DNA of 64,000 nucleotides from Dolomedes plantarius (Eukaryota > Arthropoda > Arachnida > Araneae > Dolomedidae): NCBI GenBank assembly GCA_907164885.2, contig OU015490.1:215207134-215271133 (forward strand). The letters run 5' to 3'. The notes beneath the pieces are model-generated. The model saw only the letters and a program-made list of their open reading frames with translations. It was not told the DNA's origin and searched no databases. Made by a program: the position numbers and the translations under genes. Each line of letters opens with the position of its first letter. Position 1 is the first letter of the stretch. This document shows, one piece after another, positions 22,361 through 33,078 of the stretch.

Positions 22361-24309
22361 TCACCGAACATTTATAAGGTCAAGCCGCCCTTCAAAACGG
22401 ACATATCCTGACAATATTTTTGTTTTCATGGGCATTGGCTGAGGCAGAACCATGACAGTATCCAGTTTATTTACAGAGGCCATATCTGGAATATTTGGCA
22501 TCACAAAGGCATTATATTTCTCACTTTTTCATAGATAGATGACTTCAAAATCACTATCCTCGTCCATCTCTCACAAAATTTTCCCAAAGTAAAACACATC
22601 ATTTGGGAAACGCGCAAGAACATAATTATCAACATGAACATCAGACACTACTTTGGGAAACTGAAAATTTTCTTCATTCTCTTCATAACTTGAAGAGTCA
22701 TCCAGCACTATTTCAGTTTCTTCATCAGAAGAACTATCAACATCTTTAATACTCCGGCCTGTTGGGTTTTTTCCGAAGAAAGCTTTTCGAAAACTTATTT
22801 TTCCTCTAAATCTGGAGCTGTCTCTTCTTTTCAAATTTCTCAGCTAACAGGGCATTTTCAGGTGAACTGGTGAGAATTCTGCTTCTGCCCGGCTCTCGAT
22901 TCGTCTTTTTCTTCATAGGTAGAGTGTTTGGAAAATCACGGGATTGTTTGGGTGAAAGGAAGACAGGCTGTTTCCCAACTAGTTGAAGTTTCACTTGCAG
23001 CTTTTGTAATAAAGTCTGTAAAATTAAAATTCAAAATATCGTAAACAAATATTACAAATATATAAAACACAAAGAATTAAAGAAAAAAAATAATATGACC
23101 ATCTGTACTCATTCTTGAAGATTGTGTGTTAGTGTAAACATCAGTTTCAGAAGCATTAGGTTATATATTTTTAGTACTACAAGTAGCCATCGGGTCTTCG
23201 GGGCTGTTTGTCACTGCTGTCATAAGGTAGTCAGAATCTTGAACTGTGTCTATATTAAAAGGATAGATGCCACTTTTATTAAAACCTGATATGATGTTTC
23301 TAGGAGTCATAGACGTTTCATGTGCTTCACCAACACGTTTAGCAATCTTGTAAATAGACATGGCTATTCCTGGATTTCTGATCATCCATGAATCAACGGT
23401 CGCCTTGTAGAATGCTTTAAAAGGTCAAAAAACGAGTATATCCAGAAGCTGGAGTTTGTGAGTGATATGTGGTGGTAAAATGAGAAAAGTTACACCTGCC
23501 TCATTTGTCATATCAATAACTTCGATGGACATATGACTCTCGTGGTTATTGTATATTAAAAGTGAAGGTGTCTCTTTCGTACTGTGTGGATGCTTTATGA
23601 AATGCTGCATAACTTGTTGGAACAGGTTAGTTGCCATCCATCCACTACAGTTTGCGAGACCTAAAAATCCTGGTGGCGCTCCATTTAACATGTGGGTTTT
23701 GAAGTTTTTCCTGCGAAAGACAAAAGCAGGAGGTAGAAATGTTCCTCCAGCACAAATGATCGCTACAACTGTCACTAGTTCACCTCTCTTACCACTCGTA
23801 CATTGGTTTAACTGCTTAACACCTTACAATGTGTGCACTGAAAGACGTCATTCTTGATAAACTGCACCCCTCTGGTTTCCTTATGCTGAGACTGTTACTT
23901 CGACGTAGAAAACCCCTCAACCATTCTATACCTGCAGACTTTGAAGCCTCCCAGAACTCTGGACATTTTATGTTATTATTTTTTGCCATTTAATAGGCAA
24001 GTTTTCAAACAGTAATTGTTGATAATCCATAGCAAATTCTACTGCATGTTTCAATGTATTCTGCGAGATCATGTTCTTGTTCCTCTGAAAATATCTGATG
24101 TACACTGTAAGCTGGCTGCATTCGTATATCAACATATGGATTACTTTATTTTTCTTGACATATGTATACAATGTTTGAAAGGAGACATTTTCCGGTTTAG
24201 CTGCTTTTCGAATGGAGTACTTTTCCTGCAGGACTAATTTCACAGCTGCAGCCATCTGTTCTTCTCCAGTTATTCCAATTTTCCTTGGCATATTCTTAGG
24301 CCGTACCAT
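22361..24309 (-). pseudogene. pogo-superfamily transposase, inactivated
   Basis: The start MVRPKNMPRK at 24309 leads into a Pipsqueak/CENP-B type helix-turn-helix (EEQMAAAVKLVLQEKYSIRK). After about 23970 a degraded stretch (GIEWLRGFLRR) jumps to VVAIICAGGTFLPPAFVF, omitting the block that normally carries the first catalytic Asp. The DDE core continues with GAPPGFLGLANCSGW and LLIYNNHESHMSIE, where the family has LDNHESH, so the second catalytic Asp is Asn. PPHITHKLQLLDILVF, a MTPRNIISGFNKSGIYPF segment and a C-terminal FYFGKIL region follow. A 93-bp segment at 23016-23108 has GT...TTTTACAG borders and may be an intron. Several frameshifts and stops occur. Clearly non-functional. Confidence 0.82.
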
Positions 24310-24327
24310 TATAACTCTGAAAAAAAC

Positions 24328-24395
24328 CATTATTAATGATACCATTATTAATGATAGTCTACCATTATTAATAAATATCATTATTAATGATAGTC
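24328..24395 (-). repeat. Short tandem repeat upstream of the pogo transposase start
   Basis: Four copies of a 15-18-bp unit around CATTATTAATGATA lie just 5-prime of the transposase ATG on the minus strand. Confidence 0.8.
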
Positions 24396-25025
24396 TCGGT
24401 TCTGTGTATCTATACAGCAATACAAGCTAAATTGTTACATCACAAGTTACAATGTTAAGATGTGAAATTCTTTCTATTGTGTAATAGCAAAATCTTAGTA
24501 ATTCAAAATTGAGTAGATAAAAATTGAGAAAATTCGTAATGCTAAATACATTACATTACAGTAACAAATACGTTACAATAACATTTAATGCACATTGTTA
24601 TTATGGAATAAATATAGTAATCATGGTACACAGTGATACATTGTTTCACTGTGTACCAGTTCACTTTGTTAAATAAATGGTTAATAGCGCCCTTCCATTG
24701 TTCTTCTTTCGTTAAATCCTTGGTATTAAGTGGAGAAATAATGCAGCATATATATATAATATTCAATCCAAGGTAATACATACAATTAAACTGAACATAT
24801 ATGACATATAACAGATATAAATTACTTACTTTTAGGTTCAAAAAATCACTTTCGTTTAGTAGCTTCCAACAGAACGAACATCGACGCTTGAAATGTGGGC
24901 GGCAATTACTCCAAACAAAATGTCACTGAACAGCCTGACATCTAGCGGCACAAATATAAACTTCATTAATTTAAAAGCTTTTCTATTTCACTGTGTACCC
25001 TGTCTCACTGTGTACTACTCTCCCC

Positions 25026-25690
25026 TATACTAGTGTTTTAGTTCTGAAATGATGTAAAGTCAATAATTAATAAGGATTTTCACGAGTTGCGTGTGATTTT
25101 CCTTTAGAATTTAAAGATTTACAATCTTTTCAGTTACTTCTGGAAATGTAAGAAGCTATGGAAATTTAGTTTATATTTTACTAACTAACTATCACTGTAC
25201 ATTTTTATGTTAGTTTACTATACTACATTCTTTGTAATAACAACGACTGTAACAGAGAAAATTAATATATTTACCATAAAAAATCAGCGCTCATAAAAAT
25301 GTTTTGGAAGGAATTGTTAGATACACCAAAATAAACCGATAAGTTTTTTCCATCTGTAAGTATTTGCATCTGTCTTAACTGCAAATTAAGTGTACTATAA
25401 ACTTGGAAACTCAATTTATAAAATGAGATTATTCTGTCACAATTTTGTCGCCGTTAGTGTAAAAAAATATTAGAAAATTGGAAATTAAAGTACTAATATA
25501 AAAGTCACTGGGAAATTAAAGTTATAAAGTACTGCTGTTGGCAATATTAAAAAATTAAATATACTAGAATCTTGGAAATACATGTCATAAAATGTCATAT
25601 TCATGTCATAATCATGTTGTCGTTTGTGTTAAAAAATTAAATATACTAGAAACTAAGAAATAAATCATAAAATAGTACTTTATAGTACTG
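25026..25690 (+). repeat. Hierarchical satellite, right block
   Basis: This is the continuation of the 18740-22039 array after the pogo insertion. A partial long module (ATGTAAAGTCAATAATTAAT and TAAGGATTTT) is followed by more short modules ending near 25690. Confidence 0.85.
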
Positions 25691-25882
25691 CATAACAGTA
25701 CTATATAGTATTATTAAATGTTCACGACAATCCACGTGTTTTTATTTTTTTTGAATTCCAGGTTTGAATCATTCATACCTATATGGGGAATATTAAAACT
25801 ATAACTGTAAAAGTGGAGTAAACTCTCTATTTTTTTGTGAAACTACTTTTAAAAATACATCAAAATTTTGAAGTTTGCAAGA

Positions 25883-26402
25883 TTTGCTGTTAATATGGTC
25901 AGCCGATTTCAAACAAATCCTGGCTAAGTGCATTGGAATGCTGTGAAGCGTATTTTTAGATACCTGAAAGATACAGCAGCTTATGGAATTGAATATTCAT
26001 CAGCGATTGACTGTGCTAGTCATCTTGTTGGATACTTATATGCTGATTTTGCTAATGATGTGGACACAAGAAAATCAACTTCTGGTTATGTGTTCAAGCT
26101 CAGCAATGGTCCAGTAACTTGGTGTAGCCAGAAACAGTCAACTGTCTCTACGTCTACAACTGAGGCAGAATATATTGCAGCTTCGACTGCAGTAAAGGAG
26201 ATATTATGGCTTCGCCAACTTTTACAAGATGTGAGTGAAGGTGAGATGTGTGAAGAGGGTATCACTCTCTTTGTTGATAATCAAAGTGCCATCAAGCTGA
26301 TCAAAATCCCTGTATTTCACAAACGCACAAAACACATTGACGTGCGATATCATTTTATTCGTGAAAAGTGTGATGGTGAAAAGTGTATTGAATTTCTAAT
26401 TA
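25883..26402 (+). pseudogene. copia pol 3-prime end (reverse transcriptase tail and RNase H), copy 1
   Basis: The frame encodes YLKDTAAYGIEYSS, then DTRKSTSGYVFKLS, STTEAEYIAAS, LFVDNQSAIKL and KHIDVRYHFIREK. These are the conserved RNase H motifs of copia polyproteins, with the catalytic acidic residues still in place. One stop near 25925 separates it from upstream reverse transcriptase residues. The left break at about 25883 truncates the copy. Confidence 0.85.
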
Positions 26403-26563
26403 TGTTGTCACTTTGTGGCAACCCACTTTTATGTAATGTGTACTGGCAACACTGTTGTTGCTTACTTCAGTTTTATGGATGTGTTCCAGGCGTATGTCAC
26501 CGCTTTGTGTATTATCTTTTTACTGCTATTTTAATTAAACATTTCAACCAGTTGAAATTAATA
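26403..26563 (+). repeat. copia LTR (shared, left)
   Basis: This 161-bp LTR begins TGTTGTCACTTTG and runs into a primer-binding site. It serves both as 3-prime LTR of copy 1 and 5-prime LTR of copy 2. Confidence 0.8.
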
Positions 26564-26580
26564 GGTTATGGCCCCAGTTC
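26564..26580 (+). other. Primer-binding site of the copia element
   Basis: GGTTATGGCCCCAGTTC directly follows the LTR. It closely resembles the GGTTATGGGCCCAGT site of insect copia elements, which pairs with an internal segment of initiator tRNA-Met. Confidence 0.7.
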
Positions 26581-26687
26581 ACGCTGCCAATAACACCTTT
26601 TAACGTGAGTAGATGTTTTCTACTATTTTCTCAAAAAGTTATTGAAATCGAAATCGAAATCGCGCAAGTGAAGCCTAACTTATCAGC

Positions 26688-29600
26688 ATGGCCGGCGTTG
26701 ATGTTTCTGCAATTAACAGATTCAGCGGACAGAACAATTCTCAGTGGAAGTTCCAGATAAACTGTGCTCTCAAGGCAAAATGTGTGTTCACAGTTGCCAA
26801 TGGCGTTAAAATTAAGCCTGATACTGATGAATCAAAAATAGAAATTGGGAAAAGGATTATGCAATAGCCATTTTTACGATATCATCGGCAATGGAATAAT
26901 CATAAGTTACGCTTATTGAAAGCTGTTAATCCTCAAAAGAAATGCTTAAAAAATTGGATTCTATTTTTAAATTGAAGTCATACTTTAACAAGATGCTACT
27001 GTTGGATAAATTTCATCAGATGAAAATGGAATGCAATGAAACGGTGGTGCAGTATATTGCGAAGGTTGAAAATCTTACTCATCAAATCAAGGACTCTTGT
27101 GAAAGTATTAGTGATGCAACTGTAATCACAAAAATCCTGGGTACATTGCCTTCAAAATACAGAAACTTCAGACAAGCCTGGTTGTCTGTTGATAACTGCG
27201 AGCAAACCTTATCAAATCTTACAGCAAGATTCATTGATGAAGAAACATCTTTATTGCAATCTGAGCAAAGCGAGTCAGCATTTTTCGTTTCCAATCGCCC
27301 CAAATTTGAAAAGAAACCTTTCAACTATTCAGAACACGAAAACAAATTTAAAAATCAAAACAAAAGTACGGACAAAACGAAAATAATTTGCTATTCCTGT
27401 AGTAAAAAGGGTCATTACGCACGAGAGTGCCGTTCCAAACCTCGTGAAAAAGTGAATAATGTCCCAGAAAGAGGTAGACATACACCAGATTACAGTGACT
27501 TTAGAAGTGAAATAATGAAAACAGTGGAAAGGAGTGAAGAAGAGTGGATTCTGGACAGTGGTGCATCTGCTCATATGACATATAATCTTAACTATTTTGA
27601 CAGTTTCTATGAAGCAAATGAAAATGAGGTTATTCGTCTTGGTAACAATCTAGAGTTACTAATTAAAGGAAGAGGAAATGAAAAATCCAAAAGCTTATTG
27701 ATGCAGAATGGCAAGAAGGAGAAATACATAATGTACTCTATGTTCCAGATGTAAAGAAAAAATATTCTCTCTGAAGGTGTGATTGCAAGTAAAGGCATGA
27801 AAATAATACAAATGCAAGATTATGCTGATATTTATGACTGTGCAGATGAGTTAGTTGGCACAGCAGTACGTTCAGCAAATAACTTATATCGTATGCTCTT
27901 TAAAACTGTTATTTCCCTTGAAGCAAATATATCTCACAACAACAATTTGAAAATGTGGCATGAAAGAACAGGGCATATAAATCTGAAAGCTCTTTGTGAA
28001 CTAAGTGAAAAAGGACTTATTGATAAATTAGATATTTCAAATAAAGAAGAATTCTTCTGCGAAGGTTGCCAATATGGTAAACAACATAGATTTCCATTTG
28101 GTTCCAGATAATACAAGTCTACCAAACCGACAGAACTGATATACAGTGACATCTGTGGTCCGATGTCTGAACAATCGGTAGGTGGAGCAAACTATTTTAT
28201 TATTAATGAAGATGATGTGAACGCCAAAGATAATTCAGATGAAGTACCAGATAATTTGCTGAATAATGGCCTTCGTCCGAGGAATATATATAATTCATAA
28301 GAGTAACTGCTCGTTATGAATTAAATGTGGCAGATAGTGTAACACCACAGACATATGAAGAAGCGATGAATTCTCCTCAAGCAGATAATTGGATAGACCC
28401 ATAAACGAAGAATTAAATTCTCGTTTGAGACATGATATCTTGTGCCTATTCCAGAGACAAGTAATATAATTGGATCCAAGTGGGTGTTCAAAGTAGAATA
28501 TCTTCCCAATGGAAAGATTGAGAGATACAAAGCTAGGCTGTGTGCTAAAGAGTTATCCCAAGTGGAGGGAGTAGACTTTAGTGAAACATTTTCACCAACC
28601 TCATGATTTGATACGATTAGAGTCATGTTAGCTATAGCTGCACAGAGAAAATGGGAGGTTATGCAAATCGACAAACAAACTACCCTTCTCTATGGTGAAG
28701 TCAAAGAAACAAAATTTATGGAACCGCCTCCAAGTTTAAATTATTCTAGAGACCTAGTGTGTAGACTTAAAAAATCTCTATATGGTCTAAAAAAGCATCC
28801 AGATGCTGGAACAAGACTTTCTCTGAATTCTTAACTAGTTTTGGCTTCAAGCAAAGTACTGCTGATTTGTGTGTTTACAGTGGCCTCTTTCGAGGAAAGA
28901 AAGTAATTTTAATTCTTCACGTAGATGATGCACTAGTATTTTTAGAAGAAAGAAAAATATTAATTGAAACTATAGATGGCCTTGGAAAGAAGTTTGAAGC
29001 AACTATTTGTGACACAGATTGTTTTGTTGGAATGGAAATTGACTACAGACCAGATGGTTCAATTCTCTTACATTCAGAAAGTCACATAAAACGTGTTCTG
29101 AAACAATTTTATCTAGATGATGCAAACCCATACACTATACCTGCAGATCCTGGAACAATCCTGTCGTCACAGTCAAGTCGATTACCAAAAGGAAAAACAA
29201 TACCTTACAGGGAAGCTATTGGGTCCCTAATGTTCCTTGACATCACTACACGTCCAGATATAGCTTTTGCTGTTAATATGGTCAACCGATTTCCAACTAA
29301 TCCTGGCCAAGTGCATTGGAATGTTGTGAAGCGTATTTTAAGATACCTGAAAGATACAACAGCCTATGGAATTGAATATTAATCAGCGATTGACTGTGCT
29401 AGTGATCTTGTTGGATACTCAGATGATGATTTTGCTAATGATGTGGACACAAGAAAATCAACTTCTGGTTATGTGTTCAAGCTCAGCAATGGTCCAGTAA
29501 CTTAGTGTAGCCAGAAACAGTCAACTGTCTCTACGTCTACAACTAGGGCGGAATATATTGCAGCTTCGACTTCAGTAAAGGAGATATTATGGCTTCGCCA

Positions 29601-29785
29601 ACTTTTACAAGATGTGAGTGAAGGTAAAATGTGTGAAGAGGGTATTACTCTCTTTGTTGATAATCAAAGTGCCATCAAGTTGATCAAAATCCCTGTATTT
29701 CACAAACGTACAAAGCACATTGACGTGCGATATCATTTTATTCGGGAAAAGTGTGATGATGAAAAGTGTATTGAATTTCTAATTC
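26688..29785 (+). pseudogene. copia gag-pol, frameshifted and missing the integrase core
   Basis: Order is as in copia. Gag starts at the ATG at 26688 and its main body is 26942-27754 (ETVVQYIAKVENL, LPSKYRNFRQAW), with the zinc knuckle CYSCSKKGHYAREC at about 27391-27432. The protease motif WILDSGASAHM is at about 27545. The integrase zinc-binding region (WHERTGHINLKAL, CEGCQYGK) lies at 27956-28080. After SDICGPMSEQSVGGANYF the integrase catalytic core is absent, and by about 28300 the sequence has passed into the region leading to reverse transcriptase (ARLCAKELSQVEGVDFSETF, HVDDALVF, IPYREAIGSLMFL). RNase H resumes after a stop at 29380-29382, with a further stop where Trp stands in copy 1. 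At least six breaks are visible. Non-functional. Confidence 0.85.
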
Positions 29786-29939
29786 TGTTGTCACTTTGTG
29801 GCAACACACTTTTATGTAATGTGCACTGGCAACACTGTTACTGCTTATTTCAGTTTTGTGGATGTGTTCCAGGCGTATGTCGCCGCTTTGTGTATTCTCT
29901 TTTTACTGCTATTTTAATTAAACATTTCAATCAGCTGAA

Positions 29940-29946
<7 letters not shown>
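29786..29946 (+). repeat. copia LTR (right)
   Basis: This is the partner of 26403-26563, equal in length. It ends directly at a (TA)n array, so a target duplication cannot be identified. Confidence 0.8.
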
Positions 29947-30024
<78 letters not shown>

Positions 30025-30050
30025 TGTATATATATGTATATATATATATA
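29947..30050. repeat. (TA)n array
   Basis: TA repeats with a few ACA/TGTA interruptions abut the copia LTR. Confidence 0.95.
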
Positions 30051-30059
30051 CCAAAGAAA

Positions 30060-30640
30060 TAATTTTTATTTGGCTCATATTATTTTCGAAAAAATACGTC
30101 GTTGTAAGAAGAATAATAAACCTTTCAAAACGAGGTGCCACTTGACTCACTTTCATTATCCAAATAATAGGGGTAAAAATTACCCTTCATATGGGTTGAT
30201 AAATATAAAAAAACAAAATAAAAATAAATGTGACTTCGTTCAAAACAAAATCGACGTGGTCTGAGCAAAAAGACAAAATTTAAAGATAACATGCTTAAAA
30301 AAACTTTTAAATGGCTCATGGCAAATGTAAAATTAAATATATATAAAAAACTATTCAAACGATTTATAAAAAAATCGACCGTAGTAAGAAGAATTAAGAG
30401 CCGTTAAAAACAAGGTGCCACTCAGTCCATATTCCTTGTCTAAATAAGAGGAGTAAAAATTACACATCATAGGAGGTGTATCCTACTGCATGAAACACCA
30501 AAGTGGTAAAAAAATTGACGAATTTGAGCGTTTTTCCAAAAACATCCTGTAGAAGCTATAAAAATATTTGCTTAGAAAAGTTGCCTATTTTTTAATTATT
30601 ACCTACTCACCTTACTTTTACAACACACTTTATGACACAA
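30060..30640 (+). repeat. Local tandem duplication, period about 278 bp
   Basis: GTAAGAAGAAT...AAGGTGCCACT and GTAAAAATTAC occur at 30088-30200 and again at 30366-30478. Flanking GGCTCATGGCAAAT and ACTCACGGCAAAT stretches suggest two to three partial units. Confidence 0.8.
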
Positions 30641-30709
30641 TTTTCAAAAACTCACGGCAAATAGTAATTTTATGTAACGCACTCTACTTCACTAGTAACC
30701 AACCTGTAA

Positions 30710-30895
30710 GGGCCTGTTCACATATGAGTCCGTTGCGTTGCGTTAAGAAAAAGATGACGTTGAGACGAAAATGAACCAATCATAGACCTCCAAACGATTA
30801 GCAATGAAATTTTTAACGCCTATGATTGGTTTATTTTCGTCTCAACGTCATCTTTCCCTTAACGCTACGCAACGGACTCCTATGTGAACAGGCCC
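30710..30895. mobile_element. PIF/Harbinger-like MITE, near-palindromic
   Basis: A 186-bp element begins GGGCCTGTTCACATA and ends TATGTGAACAGGCCC, flanked by TAA on both sides (30707-30709 and 30896-30898). The arms pair over almost their whole length, with GACGTTGAGACGAAAAT matched by its reverse complement. The 3-bp TAA duplication and terminal sequence point to PIF/Harbinger. It has no coding capacity. Confidence 0.88.
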
Positions 30896-30898
30896 TAA

Positions 30899-31479
30899 GG
30901 CAATTATTGCAAAAATAAACAATCGAACTGTCTCTTTTCCTTTTATAATAGTAGCGTAAAAATCGTGTCACAGCTTGTCATGAAAGGTTTTTCGCGACCC
31001 CATGCATGTTCCGACAAATTAAAACACATGGTAAAAAATTCTTTTACAGCACTTTGTATGTGTGTCCATTTATTTAAATTATAATAAAAATGGTCATTTT
31101 TTAGTTCATAAATTTTTTAAGTCACTTTTAAGCGGGAGTTTATTATGTTTGTGAACGGTTTCCTTGAAATATTTTGATATTTATCTATATAGCTCTGTAT
31201 TTTTCGTTCGATTTTGGATTTAGTTTTTAATACACGAAAACTCTACTCATTTTTCAAAACGTGTTTTTATTTAAAAGCTACATACCTCAATCTTCTTTTG
31301 TCGTTCTCATACTTGAGGATTTTTGAAGTGAGTGGGTACCTATACTTAAAAGTTCGTAAAACATATTAAAAGCAAATTTTATTAAAAGTCCACCTATTAA
31401 TTTTTCATAAGTATTCAAATGAATCTTAGTTTAATCATTTTCTTCATAAACTAGTTAACTTTACAGCCCATTTGCCGCC
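30899..31479. other. Unassigned AT-rich DNA
   Basis: I see no assignable feature. Confidence 0.4.
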
Positions 31480-31536
31480 TCCTAAGGTTGCCGGCCCTGG
31501 CAAGGGGCCGGGCTTGCCCGCCCCTAGCGCCGGCCC
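31480..31536 (-). mobile_element. hAT-type terminus fragment, GC-rich
   Basis: Read on the minus strand it starts CAGGGCCGGCGCTAGGGGCG, like hAT ends in the style of the 43147 MITE. It stands out by GC content. It is truncated, with a TA run at 31538-31566 on its outer side. Confidence 0.5.
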
Positions 31537-31538
31537 TG

Positions 31539-31569
<31 letters not shown>

Positions 31570-31939
31570 TTATTTATAAGATATTTTTATGTTTCTTCAT
31601 ACCGTATTTTCATATATAAATTAAAGTTTTAAAATGTCTTTACATATTTCTAGTGTTCCTGAGATGTGTTTATAAAAGTAAATTTAAAGGAACATATATT
31701 TGGAAACACCTGTTCACGGCAAAGAGATAGCGAAGCGTCAAATTCAGTATTTTGGAAAAAACATGGGGAAAATTTCTACTCTATATCCCCTAAAGCTCTT
31801 CATTTATCCATTCCTTCCCATGTCGCCATGGTGATTTATCTTCAGTGTAAAAGTATTGCACTATAGGAAAACAGGGATATATTTACTTTAGTTTAAATAG
31901 ATACAATTTTATATATGAGAAGAAAATGTTGTTTATGAG

Positions 31940-32270
31940 TATTAATCTAATTTGAACGCAAATAGTACTATTTTGCTGAAATAAGAGCTAATTTTTTTCA
32001 TAAATCTTAAACTATAGCCTCTTATACTACACAAATATTTAAGATTTGTATTACACAGTAAAAATATGTTTGTATTACACAGAAAAAATATTTGGTAGAT
32101 ATACACATAAATCTAATTTAAATGCAAACATTGCTGTTTTACAGAAACATGAGCTAATATTTTTTATAGATCTCAAAAGATTACTTCTTACACTACACAA
32201 ATATGTAATATTTGTGTTATAGAGAAAATGTATGTTTATATTACACAGTAAAAATATCCGGAAAAAAGTT
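31940..32270 (+). repeat. Tandem duplication, two units of about 165 bp
   Basis: Both units run through TAATCTAATTTGAA/TAAATCTAATTTAAA, GAGCTAAT, ACTACACAAATAT and TTACACAGTAAAAATAT in the same order. Confidence 0.8.
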
Positions 32271-32356
32271 TTTAATCTTTAATTGCGTATGTATTTTATA
32301 CTACAATGTTTAATTTATTATGTACAAATGAAGTAGAACCATGCGTAAACAAATCA

Positions 32357-32360
<4 letters not shown>

Positions 32361-32424
<64 letters not shown>
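32361..32424. repeat. (TC)n-(TA)n compound microsatellite
   Basis: About 26 bp of TC repeats pass directly into TA repeats. Confidence 0.95.
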
Positions 32425-32427
<3 letters not shown>

Positions 32428-32985
32428 CAATGGTAAGTATAACATACTCAATAGGAAAATAAAGAGATAAATATTTAATCAAATAAAAGTGCTTTACTAA
32501 GTATGCAGAGATTTTTAAGTATTTATTATAGCTCTCGAAAAATTCATATCTCATACTGCTGAAACATATCCAAATTATTATGATATTTGGTTCCAAAAGC
32601 TCACATATACTGCCTATTTCATTTGAGCACTTTAAACTCGGAATATTCAGACACATTTTTAAAAAGATAAATGACCGTAGTAGAGAATTGTCTCTCGCTA
32701 ACACTGTTAAATGCAAATTTGAGATTTCCGATTTCCGTCACTATACGAATCTCATTTCCGGGGAATGATGCCCATTTGAAACAGTACCTGGAAATTTATG
32801 CTCCTGTATGTATCTATGCTTCCTTTTACTCCTGAAGGAAATTAAAAACTGAAAAAAATAGGATTTTTCCCCCTCCTTTTTGTCAGAGAATGAAAGGAAT
32901 ATTGATTTCTTCCATATGTTAGAGCTTACGATAAATGTGAACAACTACCTTCTATTTTGGAACATCATAAAGTTGTAAAGCAGCA

Positions 32986-32995
32986 AATACACACA

Positions 32996-33076
<81 letters not shown>
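32986..33076. repeat. (AC)n-(AT)n compound microsatellite
   Basis: About 45 bp of AC repeats pass directly into 46 bp of AT repeats. Confidence 0.95.

Positions 33077-33078
<2 letters not shown>

Larger units (their letters stand above)
22040..25025 (-). mobile_element. pogo-like DNA transposon inserted in the satellite
   Basis: The 2986-bp element has TIRs starting GGGGAGAGTAGTAC at both ends and single TA copies at 22038-22039 and 25026-25027. Joining the flanks restores a satellite unit (GATTAACTA plus TACTAGTG), matching the uninterrupted unit near 21754. Subterminal palindromes built from GTACACAGTGAG lie at about 22217-22258 and 24623-24658, possible transposase sites. It encodes one dead minus-strand transposase. 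Confidence 0.88.
25883..29946 (+). mobile_element. Tandem Ty1-copia array: partial copy, LTR, internal region, LTR
   Basis: A pol 3-prime end (25883-26402), an LTR (26403-26563), an internally deleted gag-pol region (26564-29785) and a second LTR (29786-29946) lie in one orientation. The segments 25883-26563 and 29266-29946 have equal length (681 bp) with no indels. I counted about 28 differences in the 520-bp pol part and 11 in the 161-bp LTR. The arrangement is what LTR-LTR recombination or insertion into a sister copy leaves. No autonomous coding capacity remains. Confidence 0.85.
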
